Position numbers and translations under genes: made by a program. 55,926 bases of DNA from Alphaproteobacteria bacterium. GTDB lineage: Bacteria; Pseudomonadota; Alphaproteobacteria; SHVV01. Location: assembly GCA_016869275.1 (NCBI GenBank), contig VGEO01000013.1, positions 1-55,926 of the forward strand, in the 5' to 3' direction. This document shows, piece by piece, positions 8,031-16,595 of this stretch. Numbering within the stretch: the stretch's first letter is position 1; each line of letters opens with the position of its first letter. A model generated the notes under the pieces. The model did no database searches and had not been told where the DNA came from. It worked only from the letters and a program-made list of their open reading frames with translations.

Positions 8031-8741
8031 ATGGCCAAGAAGAAGTCACCGTTCCGCCGCGCACTCGAAGCCGCCGTGCTTGAACGCCACTGCGCCCACC
8101 ACCCGATGACACAGAAATGGGTCAAGGGCGAATTGGGGCGCAAAGCGCTGATGGGTTGGGCCGTCGAGCACTATCACTGGATCAACGGCTTCCTCGCGAC
8201 AAATTTCATGATCTGCGCGAAAGCGCCACGCGATGTCGTCGCACATGAACTCGAAAACTTCGTTGAAGAGGCTGACGACAAACGCCCTCACATCGAGATC
8301 GTACTCAAGTTCGCCAAGGCGAATGGCGCCAATCTTGACAAAGTGCGCAAGGGCCGCGGCCTGCCGACGACGCGTTCCTGGCGGAATTGGCTGATCAATT
8401 GCGCCAACCACGAGCACTGGATTGCAGCGGTCGCGGCGCTGCGCATCGGCACCGAATCGCAGTCGCCGCTTCTCTATAGCACCGTGCTGCCGGCGCTGCG
8501 GAAGCACTACAAGTTCAAAGAAGACGACATCGAGCACTTCTGGTTGCACGTCGAAGCCGATACTGACCACGGCGATGCCGGCTTCGAGATCCTCGAACGC
8601 CATTGTAAGACGCGTGAACTCAAGGACATGGCAGTCGCTTTCGCGCGCGAGAGTGCTCAGATGCGCTGGTTTTATTTTGACGGCATCCATCTGCACTACG
8701 AGATGGGTTACCCTCTCATCACCGACCGCAATCGCTTCTGA
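8031..8741 (+). CDS. HDO-B: heme-oxygenase-like diiron oxygenase family protein
   Basis: This 236-residue helical protein is a paralogue of HDO-A and HDO-C. The candidate metal ligands are E80, H87, E142, H173, D177 and H180. These nearly coincide in numbering with the CADD ligands reported as E81, H88, E142, H174, D178 and H181 (from memory of the family). The C-terminal half also keeps RESAQMRWFYFDGIHLHYE. A GGGGAAG ribosome-binding site precedes the ATG. It sits between the molybdenum hydroxylase and HDO-C, so it may act on the hydroxylated product. The reaction is unknown. Confidence 0.9.
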   Translation: MAKKKSPFRRALEAAVLERHCAHHPMTQKWVKGELGRKALMGWAVEHYHWINGFLATNFMICAKAPRDVVAHELENFVEEADDKRPHIEIVLKFAKANGANLDKVRKGRGLPTTRSWRNWLINCANHEHWIAAVAALRIGTESQSPLLYSTVLPALRKHYKFKEDDIEHFWLHVEADTDHGDAGFEILERHCKTRELKDMAVAFARESAQMRWFYFDGIHLHYEMGYPLITDRNRF

Positions 8742-8873
8742 ACCGTCGCGGCCGGGCCGTCGACCGCCCTTATTCGCCCGGCGCGGCCGACCCCAGGCGG
8801 CGCCGTTCTAGGCGGCGTTGACCGGGATTTTTTGTCCTTCTACCATCGCACACTGCTTCGAGGGAGGATCAAA

Positions 8874-9554
8874 ATGTCGTTTGCGCAGGACTTGCAAGCC
8901 GCCGTCGACCGCAAACATCAAGCTAAGCATCCGCTGATCGACAAATGGGCCAAGGGCGAGGTTAAGGCCGAGACCGTCCATGGAGCGATTCGCGAAATTT
9001 GGTACTGGATCAGCAACCTCATTCCCGAAGGCTTCTTCAGCATCGCGGCGCGCGCGCCGCAAGAAGTCGTCGAGATGGAGATGGAGAATTACGCCGAGGA
9101 GCTCGACCCGGCTAACCCGCATCCAGCACTGATCCTCCGTTTCGCCAAAGCATGTGGCATCTCGAAGGAAGAACTCGACGCCGGTCGCGGCCTGCCGACG
9201 ACCGAAGCGTGGCTGAACTGGGAACTTAATGTCGCGCGGGAGAAGCCCTGGATCGCCGGTGTCGCCGGGATCCACATTGCTTCGGAAGCGCAAGAACCCG
9301 TGCTCTTCAACCGGCTGCTGCCAGCGCTCCGGAACACCTACAAATTCAAGGAGCACGACCTCGAATTCTGGTGGCTGCACGCCTCGGCCGACATCGAGCA
9401 TGGCGGCCGCGCGTTCAAGATTCTCGAAGAGCATTGCAAGACCGACGCCGAGAAAGAAATGGCGATCCACTATGCCGGTGAGGGCGCCCGCATGAAGTGG
9501 ATGTTCTGGGACGGCATCAACCTCCACTACGAACTCGGTTACAAACTGCAATAA
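8874..9554 (+). CDS. HDO-C: heme-oxygenase-like diiron oxygenase family protein
   Basis: This 226-residue protein starts at the ATG at 8874, preceded by AGGGAGG. Candidate metal ligands are E76, H83 (EELDPANPH), E138 (IASEAQ), H169, D173 and H176 (HASADIEH). It is more like HDO-A than HDO-B in the ENYAEE region and in the shared TTE(A/S)WLNWEL stretch. The HDO-B/HDO-C tandem 132 nt apart suggests either a heteromer or successive steps. It is not PqqC: no other pqq gene is present and PqqC lacks the metal set. Confidence 0.9.
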   Translation: MSFAQDLQAAVDRKHQAKHPLIDKWAKGEVKAETVHGAIREIWYWISNLIPEGFFSIAARAPQEVVEMEMENYAEELDPANPHPALILRFAKACGISKEELDAGRGLPTTEAWLNWELNVAREKPWIAGVAGIHIASEAQEPVLFNRLLPALRNTYKFKEHDLEFWWLHASADIEHGGRAFKILEEHCKTDAEKEMAIHYAGEGARMKWMFWDGINLHYELGYKLQ

Positions 9555-9592
9555 CCGCACGCACGCCGGGGCAACGGCGGGCGCTAACGCTC

Positions 9593-10633
9593 TTACCCGA
9601 CTTGGGGCATGACCTTGGTCGCGAGCAGTTCCATGGATTTGGCAACGATCTCGTGCTCGAGCCCCCCAGGGCTCATGTTCGAGAGGATATAGTCGACCTT
9701 GCACTCGTCGCGCAGCCACTTGAGGCGATCGGCGACGTAATTGGCGTCGCCGACCCACATCAGGTCTTCGTTGACTACCCGCTCGAAGGTGAGCGAGCGG
9801 ATGTAGGCCGCGAGTTGCTCCTGAAACTTGAAGCGCGGCGGATAAACCTCGCCGGGCCTGAGCGTGAACATGTCGGCGAAGTCGGTGATGAGCCACTCGA
9901 TCGCGTGGCGCACCTGCTTGCGCACCCCCTCGGTGGTGTCGCCGACGATAATGAGCGGATGGGCGCAGCGGCGCATGTCGTGGCGACCGGCCGCCCGCAT
10001 CGCGTCGTCGAGATAACCGAAGTTCTTCTTGACGCTGGCGAGCGGGCTGAACGAAGCACCGACCATCGGCGTAATGCCGCGGTTGACGGCCCGCGCCATC
10101 GTCTCGGCGGTCAGCGTCGGCGTCCAGAGCGGCGGATGCGGCCGCTGCACCGGCACCGGATTCACCGCGAGTTCGGGCACCTGGTAGTACTTCCCTTGGT
10201 AAGAAAACGGTTTGCCGGTCCACGCCTTCAAGATGATCTCGAGGCACTCCTCGTGCCGTGGCTGGGACTCTTCCCAGTCGAGCCCATAACCGTCAAACTC
10301 GATTTTGAAGGCGCCACGGCCGACGCCAAATTCGAGCCGCCCGTCGGAGAGGATGTCGAGCGTCGCGTAGTCCTGCGCGGTCTCGAGCGGGTTGTGCCAC
10401 GGCAGCACCGAGACCGCCGTTCCGATGCGCACGCGCTTGGTGCGGGCGGCGATGTTGGCCAGCGTCACGACCGGCGACGGCCGGCCATGCTCGCAAAACG
10501 CATGCTCGGCATAGAAAACGCCGTGAAAGCCGAAACGGTCGGCGATTTCTGCCTCGGCGAGGCGACCGCGATACACCGCGTTGTAGTCTTGTCCGGCTCG
10601 GGCCTGAAGGTTGACGAAGACCGAAAACTGCAT
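9593..10633 (-). CDS. LLM-class flavin-dependent monooxygenase
   Basis: This 346-residue luciferase-like TIM-barrel protein has family sequences near AEIADRFGFHGVFYAEHAF, RIGTAVSVLPWHNPLETAQDYATLD and DGRLEFGVGRGAF. Members use reduced FMN or F420 for monooxygenation or hydride transfer. The ATG at 10633 has GGGGGAG upstream, so upstream in-frame codons are ignored. It is the last gene of the operon of binding protein, hydrolase, NicX-like dioxygenase and LLM. It could provide the ring hydroxylation done by NicC in the classical nicotinate pathway, or cleave an intermediate. Confidence 0.92.
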   Translation of the reverse strand: MQFSVFVNLQARAGQDYNAVYRGRLAEAEIADRFGFHGVFYAEHAFCEHGRPSPVVTLANIAARTKRVRIGTAVSVLPWHNPLETAQDYATLDILSDGRLEFGVGRGAFKIEFDGYGLDWEESQPRHEECLEIILKAWTGKPFSYQGKYYQVPELAVNPVPVQRPHPPLWTPTLTAETMARAVNRGITPMVGASFSPLASVKKNFGYLDDAMRAAGRHDMRRCAHPLIIVGDTTEGVRKQVRHAIEWLITDFADMFTLRPGEVYPPRFKFQEQLAAYIRSLTFERVVNEDLMWVGDANYVADRLKWLRDECKVDYILSNMSPGGLEHEIVAKSMELLATKVMPQVG

Positions 10634-10671
10634 CGCGCACTCCCCCAACGCACAATGACAAAACGAAGACG

Positions 10672-11715
10672 CTACGGCCGATCCACCAGCCGGCCGGTTT
10701 CGACCACCGGCTCGCCATCGAGCGCGACCGTGCAGTGGCGCATCGGCAGGTCGAAGTGGCACGCCGTATGGCGATTGGCGGCGTAGTTGGGACCGGTCGA
10801 GATCAAGAAATTACCCGCAAAGCAGCGGCCGTCGACGCCGGCCGCCTCGCCCTTTGGGTAAAACGCCAGCGCGTCCCACAGCGCACGCTCGTGCAAGCCC
10901 CAGCCGACATGCGAGATGCCGTAAGCGTTCGGATCGCCCCATCGCGCGAAGTAGTCGCGCATCAATTCGGCATCCACGCCGTCGCCTTCGATCTCGGCGA
11001 CGAACCCGCCCTTGAAGCGGAGCGTTACCGGACGGTCGACGTAGCGGTAGAACGGATAGACGATGTCGCCTGGCGCCAGCACGACATCGCCTTCGATCTC
11101 GGCCGAGGGCGGATAAACCAGCACGGCGCCGATCGCCCACGTCGCCGATGAGCCGGGCTTGTCGCAGAATCCGGGTGAACCGCGCACCGCCGCCCCGGCC
11201 AGATCGACGCGCAAGTTCGTGCCGGCCGCCGACGTCACCGTCATCGTCTTCGCGCGTCCCAAGCGCTCCGCGGCGCGTGCAATCCGCGCCGTTCGCTCGG
11301 CGGTCGGCAGCAATCGCGCAAGGGCGTCTGGCGGCTCGCGCACGAGGAGCACGCGCGCACCGCCCTTTTGAATAGCGGCGCGCTGCTTCGAGTGGATCAG
11401 GCCGTCAAGCGTGAGATCAACGATGAAATCGACCGCGCTCAACACTCCGGTCACTTCGGGAAGGTCATCGAGGATCGTCGAGCTCGCATTGCCGCGGTTG
11501 ATCGCGGCGATCGCGCCGACCTCGCCGGCATGCGACGGCAGCACGATCCGGAACGGCCGCGCACCGAGCGCCGACGCGGCGGCTTGCGCGGCCTCGGCAT
11601 AGGTTTCGCGCGACTCGGGCTCGGTCAGCACCGCGACGCTCTCCCCGCCAACAACCTTGCACCACGCGAATTGCTTCAAGAAAAGCGCGGCCAATGCCGG
11701 ATCGCTATTCACCAC
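10672..11715 (-). CDS. NicX-like 2,5-dihydroxypyridine 5,6-dioxygenase (M29 peptidase-like fold)
   Basis: This 347-residue protein matches the NicX / thermophilic aminopeptidase-like family. Candidate iron ligands are H269 (GISHVGWGLHE), H320 and D322 (CHFDLPMR), at nearly the positions described for NicX (H265, H318 and D320 from memory). NicX opens 2,5-dihydroxypyridine to N-formylmaleamate with O2 and Fe(II). The start is one of two adjacent GTG codons; AGGAGG at 11722-11727 supports them. The gene lies 9 nt after the hydrolase stop. The exact ring substrate may differ from that of NicX. Confidence 0.82.
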   Translation of the reverse strand: MVNSDPALAALFLKQFAWCKVVGGESVAVLTEPESRETYAEAAQAAASALGARPFRIVLPSHAGEVGAIAAINRGNASSTILDDLPEVTGVLSAVDFIVDLTLDGLIHSKQRAAIQKGGARVLLVREPPDALARLLPTAERTARIARAAERLGRAKTMTVTSAAGTNLRVDLAGAAVRGSPGFCDKPGSSATWAIGAVLVYPPSAEIEGDVVLAPGDIVYPFYRYVDRPVTLRFKGGFVAEIEGDGVDAELMRDYFARWGDPNAYGISHVGWGLHERALWDALAFYPKGEAAGVDGRCFAGNFLISTGPNYAANRHTACHFDLPMRHCTVALDGEPVVETGRLVDRP

Positions 11716-11724
11716 CCAAACCTC

Positions 11725-12597
11725 CTAAACCGCGTCGAAAAAGCTCGCGACGACACGATTGAATTCGGCCGGCGCTTCGCGAAAGGCGAAGTGGCCGGCG
11801 CGGTTGGCGACGTGAAGCGACACCGGCGCACAGCGATCCGAAAGCCGTTCGAATACTTCGAGCCCCATCGGATCGAACGGCGCCGAAGGATCGTTCTTGC
11901 CCCAATAGATGAGTGTCGGGGTACGGTATCGGCCGGCCTCGATCGCCGCGTAGAGTTCCGCTTTCTCGGCAGCGAAATCGGGTTCGAATACGCGCGCGGC
12001 GGTCGCCGCGAGGGCGGCGCGCGCCTCACCGGACTTCGGCAAATGCCACACCGTGTGCCAAGCTTCGACCCACGCCTCGTCGATGTGCGTGCCCGGCATA
12101 CACATCGCTTCAGTGCGATAGCGCACCCACGCCGGCGATCCGACCGGGTGCGTCGCCTTAGCCCGCACGTCGCGACTGAACTGGGGGTCTGCGGCGACGC
12201 CTTTGACCAGGGACGCGCTATTGCAGAGCACGAACGCGCGCACTAGGTCGGGACGCGCCAACGCGAGCGCGATGCCATTGTAGGCGCCGCGCGACTGGCC
12301 GATCAGGTACGCGTCCTTCAGCCCCAGCGCGTCGATGAACGCGATCGCGTGCGCCGTCATGCGACGCACCGTGTAGCCGTCGGCCTCGGGCGGATTGTCG
12401 GTATAGCCGTGGCCGATCTTGTCGTAGGCGATAACCCGGTAACGTTCGGCGAGCGGTTCGATATTGCGCACGAAGATATCGAGCGACGATCCGGTGCCGA
12501 ACGCGCCGCCGTGAATCATCACCAACGGCGCGCCGGCACCGGCTTCGACGTAGCGCGTCCGCACGCCGGCAACATCGACGTACTTCGCGTTCGCCAT
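11725..12597 (-). CDS. Alpha/beta hydrolase, candidate N-formylmaleamate deformylase or ring-cleavage-product hydrolase
   Basis: This 290-residue protein has an alpha/beta hydrolase core. The oxyanion region is IHGGAFGTGSS, the nucleophile is S102 in GQSRG, an acid lies near GKNDPSAPFD, and the histidine is in AGHFAFREAP close to the C-terminus. It lies directly before the NicX-like gene. In nicotinate degradation NicD, which has this fold, deformylates the NicX product, so an analogous role is suggested. A meta-cleavage-product hydrolase is the alternative. Confidence 0.85.
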   Translation of the reverse strand: MANAKYVDVAGVRTRYVEAGAGAPLVMIHGGAFGTGSSLDIFVRNIEPLAERYRVIAYDKIGHGYTDNPPEADGYTVRRMTAHAIAFIDALGLKDAYLIGQSRGAYNGIALALARPDLVRAFVLCNSASLVKGVAADPQFSRDVRAKATHPVGSPAWVRYRTEAMCMPGTHIDEAWVEAWHTVWHLPKSGEARAALAATAARVFEPDFAAEKAELYAAIEAGRYRTPTLIYWGKNDPSAPFDPMGLEVFERLSDRCAPVSLHVANRAGHFAFREAPAEFNRVVASFFDAV

Positions 12598-12624
12598 CGG
12601 CGCCGCTTCACATCTCGACGAACG

Positions 12625-13770
12625 TCAGTTGCCCCATCGGATCAACCGGCCGTTGTCGCCCAACTGCACCAGGATCGGGTCCGAGCGGTAGACGTCGGGC
12701 AGGTCCTGGGTACGATAAGTGATCGTGCCGCTGATCGTTTCGACGTTCTTCAAGGTCAGGAACGAATCGGCGATCGCCTTGCGATCCATCGACACCGCGG
12801 CATTGAGCGCCTTGGCCAGCACCTTGACCGCATCGTACGTCGCAGTCTCGAAAGGATCGGGATCGGCCGCGGCCTCGCCGGTGTGTTTGCGCCAGCGGGC
12901 AATCCAATCCTGCACGATCGGCCGCGGGTCCGAGGACGTGTAGATCGACGAGCCGATCGCGCCTTTGCCGTGCCCCTGGCTCAGATTCCAAAAGTCGCGG
13001 CCGGCGATCGTATACCCGGTGTCGGCGATCTGAGTCGTGAGGCCGCGTTCGCGAAGCTGCAGCGCCACTTTACCGCCATCGTCCGAGAGATGGCTGAGAA
13101 TGACGACATCTGGCTTCGCGGCATTGACCGCTGCGACCTGCGAGGCGAAGTTGGTTTCGCCCGTTTTCGAGCCGACGTCGACCACGAGCTTGATGCCCTG
13201 CTCGTCGAGTATCTTGCGGGCAAGCTTGGCGTTATGAACCGCGAAATCGTTGTCGATGGCAACCGAAAGCGCCGCCGTCTTGACGCCCAATTTATCCTTG
13301 AGTTTCTGGTAGAGCACCGGAAGAACAAGGTTGGTTGCCGGCAGGTAGCGGTAGATCCACTTGCCTTGATCGGGATAGACCCAATCGCCGCCCGACGATG
13401 CGGCGAAGGTCACTAGATTGCATTCCTTGGCGTACTCGTAGATCGCGAACAATTGTCGCGAGGAGAAATTCGCCCAAAACAGCGGCACCGACGGGTCGGT
13501 ACAGGCGCGCCGATACTCAGCGACAATGCCTTGCGCCTCGGAACGCGCATCGACTTTGTAAAACTCGATCTTGTGACCGCCACGAATACCGCCGGCGGCG
13601 TTGATTTCCTCCGCTGCAAGCTGGCCGCCGCGCCAGAGCCGCTCACCGAACGCGGACTGCTGGCCTGTAAAATTGGTCGAGAACGGAATGCGGATGACTT
13701 TTTCCTGCGCATCGGCCGCACCTGCGCCGAGCGCCGCAGCCAAGACAAGGCCGACGACGAGTGTTTTCAT
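12625..13770 (-). CDS. ABC-type branched-chain amino-acid-like periplasmic binding protein (orphan)
   Basis: This 381-residue type I periplasmic binding protein has a signal peptide (MKTLVVGLVLAAALGAGAADAQ). LivJ-like sequences follow, such as AFGERLWRGGQLAAEEINAAGGIRG and FWANFSSRQLFAIYEYAKE. The ATG at 13770 has a strong GGGGAGGAG. It opens the four-gene operon that ends with the LLM monooxygenase. No matching permease or ATPase gene lies in the window. Such solute receptors in catabolic operons often bind aromatic acids, which fits, but the ligand is unknown. Confidence 0.93.
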   Translation of the reverse strand: MKTLVVGLVLAAALGAGAADAQEKVIRIPFSTNFTGQQSAFGERLWRGGQLAAEEINAAGGIRGGHKIEFYKVDARSEAQGIVAEYRRACTDPSVPLFWANFSSRQLFAIYEYAKECNLVTFAASSGGDWVYPDQGKWIYRYLPATNLVLPVLYQKLKDKLGVKTAALSVAIDNDFAVHNAKLARKILDEQGIKLVVDVGSKTGETNFASQVAAVNAAKPDVVILSHLSDDGGKVALQLRERGLTTQIADTGYTIAGRDFWNLSQGHGKGAIGSSIYTSSDPRPIVQDWIARWRKHTGEAAADPDPFETATYDAVKVLAKALNAAVSMDRKAIADSFLTLKNVETISGTITYRTQDLPDVYRSDPILVQLGDNGRLIRWGN

Positions 13771-13962
13771 GAAGCTCCTCCCCTGTAACCGCGCCATCCA
13801 ATCGGTGGCAACGGCGCCACCTGTCATCATAGTAGGTCATGCTCTCCGCAGCGCTAGCTAATTGCGAGACATGAGGCGGAGGACGTGGAGGGCGGCTGCC
13901 CTGCCCGCCGACGCGGCGGAGCCAGTCTGCCGCCAAGACTGCGACCGTCGGCGGCCCGCTCG

Positions 13963-14162
13963 CAGCCGCCGGCCGGCCTCCCGACTGAACCGCACGCTTC
14001 GATAAGTCGAATCAATCCACCCGCCACACCCCGACCGGCTCGGCGTAGCCTTTGACCGGAGCCTCCAAGCGCCGGGCGGCGCCGAGCCGGGGCCCGAGCG
14101 CCGCCGCCATCGCATCCGAGACCAGGAGCCGCGAGCCCAACTCCTTGTTCAGCTGCTCGATC
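13963..14162. repeat. Direct repeat copy 2 (cyclase 3' end, right flank of catabolic block)
   Basis: This stretch contains the last part of the cyclase gene and 49 nt beyond its stop. Its outer parts (13963-13991 and about 14068-14162) match 103-131 and about 132-228 in the same orientation. This copy has the complete sequence and is therefore probably the parental one. The catabolic block from 232 to 13770 lies exactly between the two copies. Confidence 0.75.
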
Positions 14163-15297
14163 CGCGCCGCCAGGTTCACGACCTCGCCGATCACCGTGAA
14201 CTCCTTGCGCCGGGGCGAGCCGATGTTGCCGGTGACGGCGACGCCCAGGTGAAGCCCGATCCCGATCTTGAGCGGGGCGCCGCCGGCGGCGGCGCGGCGG
14301 TCGGTCTCGCCAGGATCGCGCGGGCAGCGTCGAGCGCGTGCGCCGCGGCGTCGGCGTCGGCGAGCGGCGCGCCGAACACCGCCATGAAGCCGTCGCCCAG
14401 GAACTTGTTGACGATGCCGCGGTGGCGGTCGACCGCTTCGATCATGTACGCGAACGAATCGTTCAAATAAGCGACCACCGCCGGCGCCGGCGCGTCGCGC
14501 GCGAACCCGGTGAAGTCGCGGAAGTCGAGGAACATGACGCACACCGGCCGCGCCTCGCCCGCGGTTTCGGCCCCGCCCTCGAGCAGGCGGTCGACCACGG
14601 CCGGGGAGACGTGCTGGCCGAACAGGTTGACGACCCGCTCGCGCGCCGCGCTCGCCTCGAGCACGCGGACGAGGTTGTCCTTGAGCCGCACCGCGACCAG
14701 GCCGGCGACGATCCCGGCGAGCACCATAATCCCGGCGCGGCCGGCATGGAGGAGCGGCGTCTGGATCGCGTGCTCGGCCGCCGGCGAGAGCGGCAGCACG
14801 TAAGCGACCACCGCCACGTACTCGATCGCGGCGACCGCGCCGGTGAAGACGAGCAGCGCGAAGTTGAGCCTTAGCGTCGCCGCCAGGATGAAGATGAAAT
14901 ACAGGAACGACGGAAAGCCACCGAACACGACCGCCGGCTCGGCGTAGCGGCTGGTGACCAGCAAAACGACCGAGGGAAAGCTGGTTTCGACCAGCGCGTT
15001 GCCGTATTTGGCGAACTCCGGCGGCGAGCGTCCGCGCCGCGCGAACGCGGTCATCGCGGCGATGAAGACGCACTCGTAGAGAACGAATGGGCCGACAACG
15101 ACGGCCGGCAACCACCACGGCGGCAGCCGGACCACGAACGGCCGGATCGCCACATCGACAGTGAGGTAGCCGAAGGTGACGATCCCGAGGAGCGTCGTCA
15201 GCACGACCGCCAGCACCCGGCCGCGCAGGATCTCGCTCGCCAGCACTTCGCGCGCCAACCCGCGCGCCAGCACGTCCGTATCGCCCGCGGCCGTCAT
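14012..15297 (-). pseudogene. Class III adenylate/guanylate cyclase with N-terminal membrane domain, frameshifted
   Basis: From 15297 the frame encodes about six membrane segments, then a cyclase catalytic domain with both metal-binding regions ([10 protein letters not shown] and [15 protein letters not shown]). After [17 protein letters not shown] the match moves to another frame, which continues with [34 protein letters not shown] and the C-terminus to 14012. The break lies in a GC-only run near 14268-14310, so a sequencing error is as likely as a real mutation. If intact, it would make cAMP or cGMP at the inner membrane. Confidence 0.85.
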
Positions 15298-15298
15298 C

Positions 15299-15633
15299 CC
15301 GCCGACTTTACCTCAAAACCGCGGCACGCCGGCTTCGCCTTCCGATCTGGCGCTACCATGCCGCCGTCCTGTTCCCTCGAGGAGGAGCCGAAAAACGCCC
15401 TGCTCCGTTCACGAACATGAAGAAGCGGCCGTTCGACCCCCGGCGCGCGATCGCGGCGGCTTCGAGAGCGTGATCGACCTTTAGCTCGAGGCCACGGTCG
15501 ACCTCGAGCCTTCAGCGCGTACGACCGCGGGTGACGATCCTGGTCGGCTTCGGTTAGAACTCTGTCGGGTAGGGACTCATCGTCGTCGTCACCGCACCCG
15601 GCGTTCGTCGGGCGCGACAAAGGAGAAGGTTCG
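15299..15633. other. Intergenic stretch with no recognisable gene
   Basis: This gap of 335 nt lies between the cyclase start and the flavin oxidoreductase at 15634. It holds an AGGAGGAG-like sequence near 15380 followed by a short open frame of about 18 codons (ATG at 15417) that matches nothing I know. AAAGGAGAAGG near its right end is the ribosome-binding site of the next gene. It may be decayed coding sequence. Confidence 0.4.
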
Positions 15634-16572
15634 GTGCCAGCGAAATTCGGCGTTTCCAATGGCGGCCACCACTGGCCGGTCGCGGACATCCGCGCGGTCG
15701 AAGACCTCGGGTTCGACTCGTTCTGGTCCGGCGAGCATATCGTCTACCATCGTCCGATACTGGACGCGGTGACGCCGCTCGCCTACGCGGCCGCCGTGAC
15801 CTCGCGGATCACGATCGGCCCCGCCACGCTGCTCGTGCCGTTGCGGCATCCGACGCTGGTGGCGAAAGAGATCTCATGCCTCGACGTGCTCTCGGGCGGA
15901 CGCGTCGTCCTCACCATTGGCGTCGGCGGGGACTATGCCCGCGAGTTCGCCGCCTGCAACGTTCCGGTCAACGAGCGCGGGCAGCGGGCGACCGAGGCGA
16001 TCGAGATCATGCGCAAGTACTGGGCCGGCGGGCGCTTCGACTACGACGGCAAGATCTTCAAGCTCACCGACGTCGACATGCTGCCGCTGCCCGTGCAGCC
16101 GGGCGGCCCGCCGATCTGGGTCTCGGGGCGCCAGGAGGGGCCGATGCGGCGGGCGGCGACGTTGGGCGACGGCTGGAACCCGTACATGTACACGCCGGAC
16201 CGCTGCCGGGCGTCGTTCAGCGAGGTCAAGAACATGGCCCGGGCCGCCGGCCGCACGCTCCCCGGCGACTATGTGTGGGCGTGCTACGTGTTCGTCAGCA
16301 TCGACGACGACGTTGCGACCGCGCGGCGGTTGGCGATCGAGGACATGTCCACGCGCTACGACCAGGACTTCGCCGGCTTGGTCGACAAGTACTGCGCGCA
16401 CGGGCCGCCCGCCCGCGTCGCCGAGCACCTCGCGCGCTACGTCGAAGCCGGCGTCAATCACTTCATCCTGGCCCCGGTCATGCCGCCCGACCGCCGCCGC
16501 CACCATCTCGAGCGGATCGCGACCGAGGTGCTGCCGGCAGTTCGCGCGATCGAACCGAGCCCGGTCGCCTGA
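15634..16572 (+). CDS. LLM-class F420/FMN-dependent oxidoreductase
   Basis: This 312-residue luciferase-like protein resembles the F420-dependent subfamily defined as TIGR03619. It has GFDSFWSGEHIVYHRP near residue 28 and RITIGPATLLVPLRHP near residue 58. SCLDVLSGGRVVLTIGVG follows. It starts with GTG, with AAAGGAGAAGG 6-8 nt upstream. It stands alone; the neighbours are on other strands or belong to other units. The substrate is unknown. It is not closely similar to the LLM proteins at 9593 and 44977, so these are not recent copies. Confidence 0.9.
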   Translation: MPAKFGVSNGGHHWPVADIRAVEDLGFDSFWSGEHIVYHRPILDAVTPLAYAAAVTSRITIGPATLLVPLRHPTLVAKEISCLDVLSGGRVVLTIGVGGDYAREFAACNVPVNERGQRATEAIEIMRKYWAGGRFDYDGKIFKLTDVDMLPLPVQPGGPPIWVSGRQEGPMRRAATLGDGWNPYMYTPDRCRASFSEVKNMARAAGRTLPGDYVWACYVFVSIDDDVATARRLAIEDMSTRYDQDFAGLVDKYCAHGPPARVAEHLARYVEAGVNHFILAPVMPPDRRRHHLERIATEVLPAVRAIEPSPVA

Positions 16573-16595
16573 GCGCCGGCGTCCGGGCGCCGCCG

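Noticed and set aside
8031-9554. PQQ biosynthesis protein PqqC or thiaminase TenA
   Set aside because: The six-residue diiron set is present, no pqqA/B/D/E or thiamine gene is near, and the C-terminal HYE-GY end is not typical of either.
15417-15473. 18-codon ORF after an AGGAGG-like sequence
   Set aside because: Too short, no conserved features, and no coupling to a neighbouring gene.
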